Below are positions 11,028 through 24,244 of a stretch of DNA of 64,000 nucleotides, piece by piece. Made by a program: the position numbers and the translations under genes. The notes beneath the pieces were generated by a model. The model had not been told where the DNA came from. It saw nothing but the letters and a program-made list of their open reading frames with translations, and searched no databases. Source of the DNA: Byssochlamys sp. IMV 00236. Lineage: Eukaryota; Ascomycota; Eurotiomycetes; Eurotiales; Thermoascaceae. The number at the start of each line of letters is the position of its first letter. The stretch's first letter is position 1. Where the stretch lies: contig MSJH02000614.1 of NCBI GenBank assembly GCA_001931875.2, positions 1-64,000 on the forward strand, in the 5' to 3' direction.

Positions 11028-12376
11028 TTAATCTGTTTTTGCTAAAGCTTGTCTTCTGGACTTCGAGCGGAGATCCAAATAAGGAGCTTCACCCAGACTA
11101 CAGACACGGTCTCCCGCTCGCGCGTCTTCATAGTCATATGTAGCCGTGTGCCACGTTGAGCGATTGTCCCAAATAGCAATATCGTTCCTATTCCACTTAA
11201 AGCGAACCTGGGCATCATGGTTTTGTGTGACCAACTGGACTTTCTGTTAGTCCTATTCTATGAGAGACAAGTTCATTATTTAGACCTACATTAAACAGAT
11301 AATGTAGCAGCATATCTGACTCGTCTCTCGTTACTCCATTAATTCGGCGAGTGAAGCCTCTGTTGACAAATACAGATTTCCAACCCGTGACCGCTATTGC
11401 GATCGCAAAGATTAGCTCTCTGACAAAGACAGTGGACGAGATGAAACGTACGATTTGTCCTAATCACAGGATGTACGGCCGTTAATTCATCACCTTGGTT
11501 CAATGGCGATCCTCGGATACCTGTTCTCAATGGATTTCCCAGCCTGTCTGCCTCATCATGGAAGAACTTAGCATCATGTGTTGCAGTCAATTTCTCTAGG
11601 AAAGCCGCCATTTCTGGGGACAACCGGTCGTAGATCTCGTAACCAGATGCCCAAAGTGTGTCACCCCCGGTCTCAGGAAGGGTGTGAATCTTAAGTATGG
11701 CATAATCTGACGGAACTGGTTCGAAAGTGATATCGGAATGCCATCCGACAGAAGCCAGGCGGCTAGTATCACTAAGTTGGTGCGTGAGACCTCCGCCTTT
11801 CTTCTGCTTTGCACTGCTGATGACGCTGATCTGATCTCCGAGTTCACTTCCTTCTTCCGTTAAAGGGTGGATATGAAGACCTGATGATTCGGGCTTTTGG
11901 TTAAGGCGTTAGCTGATGCTCAATACCGGCAATAATTTGCCGCAAGGACTTGTTTCTGAGCACCGATTACTTCGAAAGTCAAGGAACTTGTACTTACACA
12001 GCCAGCCAAGGAGGTCAATTTCTCTATGAATGCACGCATCTGCTCAGTTGAGGCATCCTGATTTCGCAGAAAGATAACTCCTCTTTCGGAAACTTCAGTA
12101 ATTCTACCGTTAGCATGCGTTTCATCATCTATGAAATATTCAACGCAACAGAAGGCATGTACTGGTCACGGCAAGATCGCGGATCAAACGATCGCTGTCC
12201 TTGGATTCCAATATGTCCGTAATCTGCAGGCTCCGGTATTCTCGACCGATAACAGGAGTCAAGTCTGAATATGAATATGAGTCTAGCGAACCAGAATACT
12301 CAAGGTTTCTGGAGAGGCGAGGGCGTGCTAGTTCACGACCGCCTCTAATGTTTGACGATTCAACGGGAGCAGGCAT
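11028..12376 (-). CDS. TauD/TfdA-type 2-oxoglutarate/Fe(II) dioxygenase
   Basis: Likely oxidises a sulfonate or related small substrate, releasing sulfite and succinate, as yeast Jlp1 does. Five exons on the minus strand: 12376-12163, 12128-11998, 11893-11452, 11393-11290 and 11234-11028, giving 365 residues. Motifs in order: LTPVIGREY, SERGVIFLRNQDAS, GLHIHPL, the iron-binding GWHSDITFE (HxD), TGGDTLWASGYE, AVHPVIRTN, TGWKSVFVNRGF, and the distal WDNRSTWHTAT with 2-oxoglutarate-binding arginine in GDRVCSLGE. All cofactor ligands are present, so it should be active. The second exon begins with an extra stretch (DETHANGRI) before the conserved SERGV, so that acceptor is the least certain. It diverges from the urea-type permease, with about 1 kb between. 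Confidence 0.87.
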
Positions 12377-13374
12377 TGCGCCGGGAAAACATGTTATTAG
12401 ATACGCAGAATCATTACAGAGTGCAGATAGAATCCTTGAGGAAGGCTATCTTTATGAATTGACCCCTCCAGTCTGCCTAGCTTAAGCTACCTTGTCGGGC
12501 CGAGAGATATTAGTATTGCGCCATGCGCGACATTGTAATCCCCGTCGGCCGCCAGATCATTATGCCATTGCGGAGTACTCCGTAGATGACGATGAAATAA
12601 TGCCACGCCTGAACTAGTCATTCAACCGGGGCCATCCCCTACAGCCCGTCTGGTGGAGCACTCGTGAAATTCGCAGTTGATATGTTTTAATCTGTTCTCC
12701 ACATAAGTTTATTCCAGTATACGCATGATAGGGAAAGGCGCGATAGGCACCTTGATGGTATAAGTATGTACATAAGCAATCGAAAAATGCTATGCAGGTC
12801 AACTTTCACAATGATAAAGACTTATTTTTGTGTTCCATGCTCTGCAGTTACCTGGATTTCAATTTCAATTGGGTGTGGAAGTAACATCCGTTGAGGGATA
12901 ATAAGCAGATTGCGCAATTTTAATGGGTTCTTTCACTATAACGCTCAGACATCCTTGTAGTTTCCCATTTTTACTGTATGCTCTGTATTAACGCAGCGCA
13001 GAAATCTCGTTAGTTTCTTCGCCAGCATTATGTTAGCAGCAGTGAGCACTCATACGCTCTGAGCCCACGAAGTAAGTCTAGTGGGTAATGTCGGGATGAA
13101 CCCACGTTGTCCTCGGCACATTATGACATTTCCACATGGCTTGCGAGTTTAATTCTAACTAGTCATTATATCTTCTATGCTTGGTCGAAACTTGATAATA
13201 GCGGAGATGTAAAAGCTTTCGAACTGATGAGGAGATTCTTCACCGACGTCGCGTCATGAGTATTGTCTCCACAAGCCAAACACCATGTAGATATAGAAAT
13301 TCGCCATGATCCTCGAAGCAGTAGATTACCTGCCATATGGGAAGATAAGGCAAAATTGAATCTCGGTATCTGCC
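12377..13374. other. Divergent intergenic region
   Basis: Carries the promoters of the TauD-type dioxygenase (-) and the permease (+). Short open frames such as 12614-12802 have no family features. Confidence 0.45.
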
Positions 13375-15732
13375 ATGGCTGCAACCGACATTCTCCTCAA
13401 CCAGGGGACTGGCTATGGCCTCCTTATCGGACTTGCCATTGCCTTTGCCCTCATTATTCTCGCCGCAGTACGCATCCAGAGACGCTACTTGGAGGAGGAG
13501 ACAAACCGTTCAGAAATGTTCGTATGGAATCCAGGACGTATGGTCCAGCGTGTAATCTGACATTGGGGTTATTCTAGGTTTATGGTTGCCAACCGATCAG
13601 TTGGTATAGGTCTGACAGTGTCTGCCGTGTTCTCAAGTTGGATGTGGATCGATGAGACTGTGTATGCTTGTACATATGCCTATTGGTGGGGGATTGCAGC
13701 TCCCGTATGGTATGCAAGCGCGCTCAGCTGCCAGATTGCCCTAATGGCCTTTATGGGTATTATCGCCAAGCTGAGGGTGCCGTATGCCCATACATCCATG
13801 GAGTTCATACGGAAACGTTACGGAAACATGGGCCATGGGGTCTTCATTGTTCTCAACCTGATAAATAACTTCTTCGGATGCTCATCTATGATTTTGACGG
13901 GTATGCTACTCTTCCAGGGAATCACGTAAGTATCCTTCCGAGCCGCCACTCCTGAAATGCTCGATACTGACTGTGTCTGGGAATAGGGGTATGCATCCTG
14001 TAGCAGCAGCATTCCTTATCCCATTGGGAGGTAAGTCGGCAAGTATTCGCATAGCTTGATCTCCTTCGCTGACCCCAAATAAGTCATGCTGTACACCGCA
14101 GTAGGTGGTCTGAAAGCGACGTTCCTGACGGACTTTTGCCACACGACAATTGCTCTCGTCCTCCTGATCTTTTTCACGTTATCGATTCTCACGAATGAGC
14201 ATATTGGGGGCATCGGAGGTCTTTACGACAAAGTGAAAGCACTCGATGTCCACATTGATGGGAACTACAAGGGCTCACTTCTGAGCTTCAAGTCTCATAA
14301 CGCAATTATTTGGGGTGTTGTTTTGCGAATCGGAAATCTTGCATTGGTGGTTATGGTGCGGCACAATCTTCCTGGGGTATCTCAATGTTTCTGGCTGACC
14401 TTCCTGGCTCAGGATACTGCGTTCTGGCAGAAGAGCTTCGCCTCCGAAGTCTCTGCCACGGTACCGGGTTACAACCTTGCCTCCATTGCGATCATCGCTG
14501 TACCATGGACTATCGGCACGGTGGTTGGCCTGGCTTGTCGCGCAATCGAGCACACTCCAGTATTCGTATCCTATCCCAATATACTCAGCGAAACCGACGT
14601 CGCGAATGGGCTTGTCTTACCGTACGTCTTAAAGTCATTACTTGGAGACGGTGCTACAAGGGCTTTCTTAGTCCTAGCTTTCATGGCCGTTACCAGTACG
14701 GTCTCTTCGTCCATGATTGCAGTCAGTAGTATCGTCTCATTAGACTTCTTCAAGACATACTTCAGGCCGAACGCTTCAGATCGACAGATCCTTACAGTCA
14801 GTCACTTGGGCGTAGTTGCCTATGGACTTCTCATCGCCGGTTGGACACTGATGATGAACTACAGTGGAGCAAATGGTGAGTATATTATGCTGTGGCTGGG
14901 CTGCCAGTCTGAGTGACACTTTACTGACATGTAAACAGGAAACTGGAGTACCTACTTTTTGCCCGTTGTTACATGTCCGGGAATCTGTCCGCTCCTCCTG
15001 ACCCTGATCTGGTCACGGCAAACGAAGCTTGCCGCCATCGTATCGCCAGTCCTTGGTCTAGCGGGTGGACTTGGTACCTGGCTTGGTCTTTCGAAACGTT
15101 GGTACGGTGCCATTACGATCGCTACCACTGGTCAACAAATGCCTTCTCTTTGGGGCTCACTCGTATCTTTATTCGGGCCCCTAGTCCTCTCTATTATCAT
15201 CTCACTCGCTTGGCCACAACGATTCGATTGGCGCGAGTTTCTCAGAATCGATCTCATCGAGGATAAGTCGAGGCCAAGCACGACGACACCGTCCCCCCAG
15301 GATAGCTCCGTGGCGGTCAACGAAGAGCATCTCACGACCGAGGATAAAAACAAGAATCCTGAGGTTGAAGTCGGCTCTGTACAGCCTCCAATCCCGAATC
15401 AAACAGTGCGCCCTGAACTCAACAAACTTCCATTGGACCAGGTAGTCCATCCCTTTGACCAGGAGACCATGCGCCACGTGAAGAAGTGGCTGAAGATAGC
15501 TACAGTTTTCATGATAGTAAACTGGACGGTTACGATCCTGCTCTGGCCTATGCCATTGCACAGGGATTACATCTTCACAAAGTCATTTTTCTCCGGTTGG
15601 GTGACTGTATCTCTCATATGGCAATTTTTTGCCTTGATTGCGGTTGTCATATATCCTGTCTGGGATGGTAGACATGTTATTGCTAGAGGTTTGAGAGGTA
15701 TTGCCAAAGACATCAAACTGAAGACGGGTTAG
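13375..15732 (+). CDS. Sodium:solute symporter family permease, urea transporter (Dur3/UreA) type
   Basis: Plasma-membrane active transporter, most like fungal urea/polyamine permeases. Six exons: 13375-13517, 13578-13925, 13987-14030, 14084-14355, 14413-14875 and 14939-15732, giving 687 residues. Exon joins restore family motifs: SEMF/MVANRSVGIGL, HPVAAAFLIPLG/VMLYTAVGGLKATFLTDF, and VVM/DTAFWQKSFA, followed by VPGYNLASIA, NGLVLPYV, AVTSTVSSSMIAVSSIV and VVTCPGICPLLLTLIW. Intron 4 (57 bp) is divisible by three and can be read through, so an unspliced reading looks deceptively open. A hydrophilic loop (about residues 530-590) precedes a final pair of hydrophobic segments, as in Dur3. Substrate is inferred from the family. 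Confidence 0.9.
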
Positions 15733-17152
15733 AACATAGTAAATTTGGAAATGATATTTATCGAAGTGATCCAAGCTGAGTCACTGGTGAATGCCATGAT
15801 GGCTCTTCTCGTCTTATCGCTCCAGGTCATGCTCGAAGCCAAGTCTGGAACGCTCCCCAGAAATCCCGTACGCACGAAGTGCTCGACATGCTCATCAGAA
15901 CTGCAGCTTGTAAATGCGGCCTTAGCACTTCAGCGTCCCTTCTAAAATGGAAAGGTGGGTTGAGGCGAATAACAAAAAGTCGCGCCGAAACGACGTTATT
16001 TCAGAGCGTCGTCCTAGGACGATATCACTTATGTGGACCTTATGGGACAGTTTCTGGAACTTCCAATGATCGAAGGCAATCCCAAAGCGTGATAGCCAAC
16101 TCAAAGGGAGATAAATAGTTCGTTATGCCGATAGAGTCAACCTTTTCTGTAGAGTGATGGTTACTTTGAACAGCCGCGAGATTATGAATGGCAAAGACAG
16201 TATTTTGGTAAATCGCGCCACAGTATTGCTCGCGCCGACAAACAGTCCCATTTCTGTCTCCATCGTCCTCGGTAATCAGATGAGGTATCTTCAGACGGTA
16301 TAGGAGCTCCTTGATAAGTCGTGTTGGCCCTGGGTAAGGTGCCAGAAAGGTATCACAATGTCCTTCACGAAGCAACTCGGTGCGCTTATGCTGGCAGTAC
16401 GCTGGTTCAACCTTGTCAGATGCTTTTCTTCCAGCGAAAAGTGTGTTGCGTACCCGAACAGAGTCCTGCAGCAATATAGCGGACCCGGGAAAGTGATGAG
16501 ACAGTTGGTATGCCCTGAATCAGTTCGCGGTCTACTTGCAATTTGCTTCTCCAATGCCCTCACAGTTTCAACTGAGAAATTTATTGCCCTCTAGGAGGAT
16601 TCTGGAAGTAGGTGTGACAGGACCTAGCTTGCTGGCCACATATAGAACGGGGAACGATGTGTTGTATACTATATGGTTCAAGAAGCGTATTTCTCTTCGT
16701 GAACTCTCTCCACAGGGAAGTCAATGATCACAACACGCCAAAAAAGCTTCGTGTTGGACGAGGTTAGTTCCAAAGACCTGCAGAGAGCAGTGTTGGCATC
16801 CGTCCGCCAGACATCCCCGAAGTGGTGACTTTCGCTCCCCGTCAGGGCCAGATAATCTTGGTACTTTTCCAAAGTGGACAAATTGGTTTCTCGATAACCG
16901 CCAAGACACTTGATGGTCCTGTCAGCCTCGTTTGTTGCAGGGGTGACCTGAGCGAATAAGAATCTCAGTCTTACTGGCGCAAAGAGGCATCAGGCTGCGG
17001 CGACGATCTCCCCCCGCTCCTGTCAGCTTATATTAACTGGAGTGACATCCGTTGGCATTTCTCACCATTACATGAGTCGAGAATAAATGTCATGAGTCTG
17101 GACAAGCTAGGCTACTTACACAGATTTTGATCGAAAAACGCGGTCTCCCATT
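15733..17152. other. Intergenic region with unidentified minus-strand frames
   Basis: Two minus-strand frames (16909-16678 and 16474-16040) look somewhat protein-like but match no family I can name and cannot be joined into one clear model. They may be remnants of a decayed gene. The right end contains the NLR promoter. Confidence 0.3.
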
Positions 17153-20100
17153 ATGGCAACTTCCTTAACTCCAGCGCCATCACTCTGGTCTCGCGCCCTA
17201 TCATCACTCCCCCCAAAAGACCAGCGCATCTTCCAGATATCCACCACTTCCACTCCAGATGCAAAAGTAATTCTCCAGGATATCCTATCAGCACTGGAAA
17301 GACAGCGCGACCGCTGCAAGCGAGATGTGTGGACGACCATCAGTGTTGGCGGGAAAGAGCTCGTCATCCGCGACCTATGTGCCAAGATCGCCTCGTATGT
17401 CAAAAAGTTCATGGAAGTTGTTGATGTCGCTGTCCAGTATGACCCTGTCCACGCCGCGCTTCCGTGGGCAGGAGTGCGCTTCCTGCTCCAATTGAGCTTT
17501 TCGGCTTTTGAGGCCTTTGGCGCTATTGTTGAGGGGTTAGAGAAGGCAACGGAATTGATAGCCCGATGCGGCATTCTTGAGGCCCTGTTTCTCCAACATG
17601 GTGGAGCGACTGATGCCAGGATGGCCTTGGAAACGGAGATGGTGAAGCTGTATTCGATGATTCTGGGGTTTCTTTGCAAGGCTAAAAAGCATCATGATGG
17701 GTCGCGCTACAGTATGTAACCTTAGAAGACTGATCATTCACAGAGGGCATTAACGATATCTGATTAGAGCGTGTCCTCAACTTGATTTCAAGGCAGTCCC
17801 TCCAAGAATCGGTTCGAGAAATGCAAGCTGCGGAGCAGAAGGTGTTGAATCTGAAGGGACTTGTGGACAGCGAGAGTAAGAATATTAATCCGGGAACAAG
17901 TGTGGCTGAATTCGCTGAATCTGTGTTAGACATGGAGGATATTCAGGGCAAGATTTCGACGATGCTTCTGACAGTGAGCTCGGCCGCTGATGGCATTGGC
18001 AATATCCAACCACGGCTGAAGGATGCACTGCTGGATCTGGAACAGCCTCTACTTAGGATGTCTGATCAGGTATCTGAGCTTCGTGATGCTCTCAAAGGTA
18101 CTTTCTCTAGCAGGACTGGGCTACCGTTACTAATTTAAACTAGAGAATGAGAGAGACGAGATTCTACGGTGGCTTTCCACGGTCCCCGTGCAGCAACACT
18201 ACAGAGAGGCATGTACATCATTATTGCCTGACTCGGGTGAGTGGCTGCTAGAAAGCCTATGCTTCAAGAGTTGGAGAAATTCTAGTAGCTCCGAAACATT
18301 TTGGTTGAACGGGATTCGTAAGTATTACTTAAAGCCGATAGATACACACCAGGTCATTCTGGGCTGACAATATGTGCAGCGGGCTGCGGAAAGACAAAAC
18401 TTGCGTTAGTTTGCTATACCAAAAAGTTCTACTGTGATTATCTTTATTGTTAACTGGATAAAGCGCGATCGTGATACAAAGCCTCAATCGGGAAAGCGGC
18501 GATACTACATCCCAACCAGCGCCAATAGCTCACTTCTTTTGTTCTCGGAACCCTGCAGAGCCCGAGCGCACCGACCCCCGAGATATACTCCGATCACTAG
18601 TCAAACAGATATCTCTATGCAGAAAGGGAACCAGTTTACGACGTCCATCCGTGGAAATGTATCAAAAGCGACAAGAAGAAGCAAGCCATGTCGGAGAAAG
18701 GCCGGCCCCGCTAACGGTGGAAGAGACCGTTGATCTCATTTGTGAACATGGCAGGCTGACTCCATTCACCATCATCATTGATGCGTTGGATGAGTGTGGC
18801 TCCCAGCAACGGGGCGTCATTCTCAATGCCCTTGAGGACATCCGACAAAGGTGTCGTGATGTTGTCAAAATTTTCGTGTCCAGTCGGCATGAAGAAGATA
18901 TTGCTGCCTACTTTCGTAAAGGAGAAGTCTTAGAAGTTACTTCTCAATTGAATGAGAAAGATTTGAAGCGGTTTGTTAAGAGGCAGACTGAAAACTTCGT
19001 GAGGAGGTGGTCTACTATGCATGATGAGACGACCGCGGCACTACAGCAGCTTGAGAAGGATATAACTAATGTACTTGTGACAGGCGCACAGGGAATGTGA
19101 GTTTCAGGGAGAGAAAAATCATATATTAAGAATGTTTTTATGTTAATGACTGTAGGTTTCTCTGGGTTGCTCTCCAGATCGAAAATATCGGGGATACCGA
19201 CCGCATCAAGGACATTGACAGTATTCGTCAAGCTCTGGGTTCTCTTCCTTCGGCCCTGAGCACGTCATACGAAGCCATCCACAGACGAATCCAGTCCATG
19301 AGCGAAAGTTCCCGGCAGGTGGCGGTGCAATGTCTCCAATGGTTACTATATGCAGGAAGAAAGCTCTCGATTTGTGAACTGGTGGCTGCCGTCAGCTGGC
19401 CATCTAAGTCATCATCCAGAGTATCACCGAGATCAATCGTTGACTACTGCTGCAACCTAGTTGTAATAGATAACGAAGCAGACACTTTCCGCTTGGCACA
19501 TTTGACTGTCCGAGAGTACGTCCTTTTAACGAGCTGAAGATACGACAAGTAGAGCTGACCGATCTGTACAGATTCCTTGAAAATTTGGACTGCTACTCTA
19601 TTCAGGATGCCAATGCAATGATGGTTGAGAGATGCTTAGGCACATACCTTGCTGATGGATGGGAGGATGATGACTTTCTAAACTACGCTACTCAGAACTG
19701 GCCCGCTCATGTGGAGCAGCTCAGTGGTTCACCACAAAGAGCAGCAATCAAGACATCACTCACCAGATTTTTTACCGAAGAGGAACATTTCGAAGATTGG
19801 CTGGAGATTCTCGACGAACGACCAATTGAGGAGGGTGGCAGATGGAGTAACTCGCTCGAGAGAAAGTTGGAAGCATGCTTAAGCTCCTCACCGTCTGCCT
19901 TGTTCACAGCATGTTGCTTTGGTATAATTGAGGTTCTTGAGTGTTCTAGCGTTATTGAAACGCTTGATGTGAACCAAAGAAATAAGCATAACACTTCTGG
20001 TCTTTACCTAGCTGCTCGCTGCGGTCACGCAGACGTGGTTCGAAAGCTGATAGGTATGGGAGCTGCTGTAAATGCATTGGGATCCCAATATGGAAATGCA

Positions 20101-23100
20101 CTCCAAGCGGCTTCTTTTGCTGGCCACGAAGAAGTTGTGAAGGTTTTGCTTGATTCCGGCGCGTCCTTTTCTCCCGGCGACAAGGGTGAATACTCAAGTC
20201 CGCTCCAAGCGGCTCTAGCAAACGGTCATAACTATATCGCTCAAATTCTGATTGATGCTGGATTCCAACCCGTCACGCAGAAACAATTTGATGATGCGCT
20301 AGAGATTGCCAGTTTCAAAGGGAACGTTGAGATTGTGGAGCACCTTTTGTGTGATCAAGCCTCCAGTTTCAAACCGAACATCCGGCCCGACCCTCTCCAA
20401 GTTGCTCTCTTCGGCGGCAGGGCAAGACAAGTGAAGCGATTACTACAAGACTGCGGTGATATCAATGAAGAGAAAGGATATTTTGGGAATGCCATTGCTG
20501 CAGCTATTGCCAGTCGGAAACTCACCCTCCTCCAAGCTGTGGTTGATGCCGGCGCCAACCTTGACAGTCGCGGACGATTCGGCTTTCCTTTGAGGGCTGC
20601 TGCTATAGCCAACCATGTCGAAATGACAAAATATCTCCTTGAGAAGGGTCTAGATCCTAACGTCCGGGATGAGGAGCTGGGCGACGCACTCCAAGCCGCT
20701 GCCTCTTTGGGAAATGTGGACATTATGCTCTTGCTGCTGGCCCACAACGCATTTGTGGACGGCTTTGGTGGCCATTTCGGTAACACGCTCCAAGCTGCTT
20801 CGTTTAATGCACATGAGCAAGCTGTTCGTCTGTTGATCGAGCATGGTGCTTCATTGGACAGGAAGGAGGATATGTTGCACGGGCGTTATCGGGATGCACT
20901 GCAAGCTGCCGTATATGCCGGGCACCAGAAAATCGTCGAGCTGCTCCTCGCGGCCGGAGCCGACCTGAACCCACATCGTACTGATCGTTCTGTCCTTTTC
21001 AACCGCTTACCTAACCTATTCAACACGAACGCGCTTCCTAGATCAAGGGCGGGGAGTGGAAACCTCGACCTTCCGACAAGCCTAGGTCCGCTAGAGATTG
21101 CCGCACGGCGAGGCAACGTTTCCTTGGTTAATGCATTATTGTCTAAAGGGGCGGATATAGATGCCGACAGCGGGTGTTCGTATACCGCGTTAGAGATTGC
21201 TGCTTTCTGGGGACACCTCGCTGTAGTGGAGACTCTCTTAGACCATGGAGCCGATATCAATGCCGTACGTCAGGCACTCGGGACTCCACTGCAGGCAGCC
21301 TTGGAGGGAGGTCACTTCGATGTCGCGGAATTGCTGCTATCTCGGGGCGCTGAAATCGATAAGAATTGGACTATTAATTGGTTTCCCAGGACTAACTATG
21401 GGTCATGCCTTCAGGTTTTCTCTGAGCGAGGACACCTTGAGACCGTGAGGTTCCTAGTTGATCACAATGCAGACATCGAAGACACAGGCGGCGACAATGG
21501 CAACGCACTTCAGGTTGCCTGCTATGCGGGAAATATTGACATTGTTCAGTTCTTGCTTGACAAGGGCGCCAATGTGAGAGCGCCTGGGAAAAATGTCGGG
21601 AATGCGCTGCAAGCTGCATCTGCAAAAGGCAATATCGACCTAGTTAAGCTGCTTCTCCATCACGACATAGGGTTACACGATGCAGAGAAGGAGACTGAAA
21701 CTGCGCTGAGCCTTGCCGCAAGTAACGGTCACCAACAGCTGGTGACTTTTTTTTTGCAACAAGGAGTCAATGTGGACGGCAACTTAAGCTCCATTTCAGC
21801 CCCTCTACATCTCGCAGCCTTTCACGGACAAGAATCTGTCGTTTCTATTCTTCTCGAAAACGGGGCAAATGTCTACCTTGAATGCCAATTGCAATTGCAC
21901 ACCATGGGCTTCCGCAGGGGTCGTAGGCGTGTATCACATGCCTGGGGACGTTACGATTTCGCCGAGTCTCCAAGCACCCCACTGCTTGCAGCTTGCTTTC
22001 AGGGACATTTTTCTATTGCAAGACGACTATTCCAGCATGGCCCATGGGGCTATATACAGGGCATGTTTACCTCCGCGTTGAAGACAAGCCTCACTCGCAA
22101 TATGTTAGAGATTACGACAATGCTCGTCCAGGAAGGGATTCGCGCTGCCTTCAAGCCCGAGCATTTTGCCGATGCACTCACCTTCGCCTGTTCAGAAGGA
22201 TATCGAGACTTTGTTGAGCATATTCTGAAGCACTTCAGTGTGGAGAATTGGCCGAAGAGCCTCCTACTGGCTGTTGTCGAGATTTTGCTGCGGAATGGAG
22301 CGAACGCGGATATTCGTGATCAGAAGGGCAATCATCTTTTGGAAGTGGCCATTACTGAAATCAAGAAATTCCGAAACTTCGATAATCTACCCATTGGTAT
22401 GGAGACATTGAAAATCCTGCTTGATGCCGGACTCGGTAAATATCTGTACCGCAAGATCGAGGATATCTTGCCAGAAATTGCAGAAAGTGGTACTATTGAT
22501 CTTTTCAAAACACTTGAGCATCATGGATACGATCTGCTTCGAGATCCTTCCCACTGTTCCACATCATTAATATCGGCCTCGTGGAGTTGTGATGTCGATA
22601 AGGTTCGTTATGTGGCTACAAAGTGCATACCTACTGAGGAAAACATCAAAGAGTCCATTCTCGCTGCCATGGGACATCACGAGGGTTCAACACCGCGTCC
22701 AATGACGTGTCCAATGCCGTGTTCAAAACTGCCACCACTAGCAATACGGCCTTCAATAGGTCTGATACCTACGATCAAGGAGCTTCTGAGCTTCAGTGTT
22801 CCACTTTTCTTCGGCAATGCTGATGACAATCAACCTTTAGCCATTGCTTCCGAGAAAGGATATGAGGAGATTGTCAATTTGCTACTACTACATGCTAGAC
22901 ATAGTTCCGATGCTCTCGAGTTCGCACTGGGACGAGCCATCCGTTCCAATAAAGTTTCGTGCGTACGGCTAATCCTTGACTCACAAAATTGGGAGCCCAC
23001 ATGCCGCCTTGCGCTTTGCTCCCGTCTAAGTCCACATTGTTTTCCCTCCGGATCTGAGGATATGATCACCTATATCCTTGGTCAAGGTGTATCCCCCGAT

Positions 23101-23589
23101 ACAAGGGACCCCGAAAATGGAGAAACACTATTGTACATCGCCGCAAAAAGAAATGATTGTGGAGGTGTTAAGAGGCTTGTCTCCCGGGGCGCAAATGTCA
23201 ACCTTAAGGGAGGTGAGTATGGGACGGCACTTCATGTAGCCGCTGTTCTTGGATATACCAGTGTGGCACGGTCCCTTCTAACATGCGGTGCGGAAATCAA
23301 TGCTGTGAATGAGTGCATTGGTACACCGCTTATGGCAGTCATGGCACAGAAGTGGACAAGGGCATGTCGGGTGTCAACAGGATTCTGTTACGGCTGCTGC
23401 CATAAATGTTGTGCAAAGGTTTTACTGGAAGAGGGCGCAGATATTAATGCAGAAGGCGGAAAGTTTGGAACAGCTTTACGGGCAGCAGAGGAAGGCGGCA
23501 ATAAAGAAGGGATAAAAATATTGCTGGAAGGCAGAGCCATTGTCAACAGCAGTGTAAACCTATTCCCGGTACCTATGACTTATAATTAG
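17153..23589 (+). CDS. NLR-like NACHT-ankyrin STAND protein
   Basis: Fungal counterpart of NOD-like receptors, proposed to act in non-self recognition and regulated cell death. Seven exons (17153-17711, 17768-18097, 18144-18317, 18380-18404, 18464-19096, 19156-19515, 19572-23589) encode about 2,032 residues. N-terminal domain: alpha-helical, around residues 60-185, with AALPWAGVRFLLQ, typical of fungal STAND N-terminal domains (DUF7708-like). A coiled segment follows. NACHT: P-loop GIPGCGKTKL (about 352-361) is assembled from exons 3 and 4, including a 25-nt micro-exon. Walker B is TIIIDALDEC (about 464), sensor SSRHEEDI, then FLWVALQIENI and LAHLTVREFLE across the exon 6/7 joint. From about 830 to the end there are several dozen ankyrin-type units of the pattern ALQAASxxGHxxVVxxLLxxGA. 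Splicing by hand is consistent in frame throughout. What it recognises is unknown. Confidence 0.9.
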
Positions 23590-24244
23590 TGAGTGTAGGT
23601 GCAAGTAAACAATAAAAGGTACTTTATATTTTCTGGTCAACACACCACACTTCAGATTAGAAACACATGAGTCGGAGCATGATACATTATCTCTAAAGAA
23701 CCACAATCTGTCCGTCCTAAAGGTATAGATTATGTTATCAAAAGCAGTTTCAGAAGCTATTCACCTGGCCATCCATCTGGACCTGTCTCGACAGACGCTG
23801 CAACCAGGGCGCAAAAACGCCTCAGGAAAGGTTATATACCTCCGATAGCGATATATGCCCTTTATGATCCATATGCCTGAACAAGAATCCTATCGAGAAG
23901 ACAGATTTTATTTCCACACAATAGTTTAAAGGAGCCTGGCTCTAGGAATATATCTGATATAGTCCTTCTATGGACCGGTAAAATGCAGAATTCCTCAGCG
24001 ATGCGAAACTAAAAATGACAGCAGATATTGTGCTAGCGCCTACATTACGGCCAGTAGGTTGCCTAACTGGCATCCCTGTTGCCGGGTATATCATCATGGC
24101 GACTGAAGGAGGCTGAAAGTGTTACCGGGGTATTCTCTTTTCCACTGGCTTAAGTTATGTATTGGCATTTGCTTGCTTCCTCTGGGTGCGAAATCGAGTA
24201 AATAGGTGGGAATGCACGGGCTATCTGGTAGCGAGTTCTTATGT
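23590..24244. other. Intergenic, 3' of the NLR gene
   Basis: No supported gene. A region of AT-rich sequence with many stops leads into the first of the two direct repeats flanking the F-box gene. Confidence 0.45.

Noticed and set aside
1213..15732. Classical secondary-metabolite cluster
   Set aside because: No polyketide, non-ribosomal peptide, terpene or RiPP core enzyme was found; the genes are scavenging and housekeeping types.
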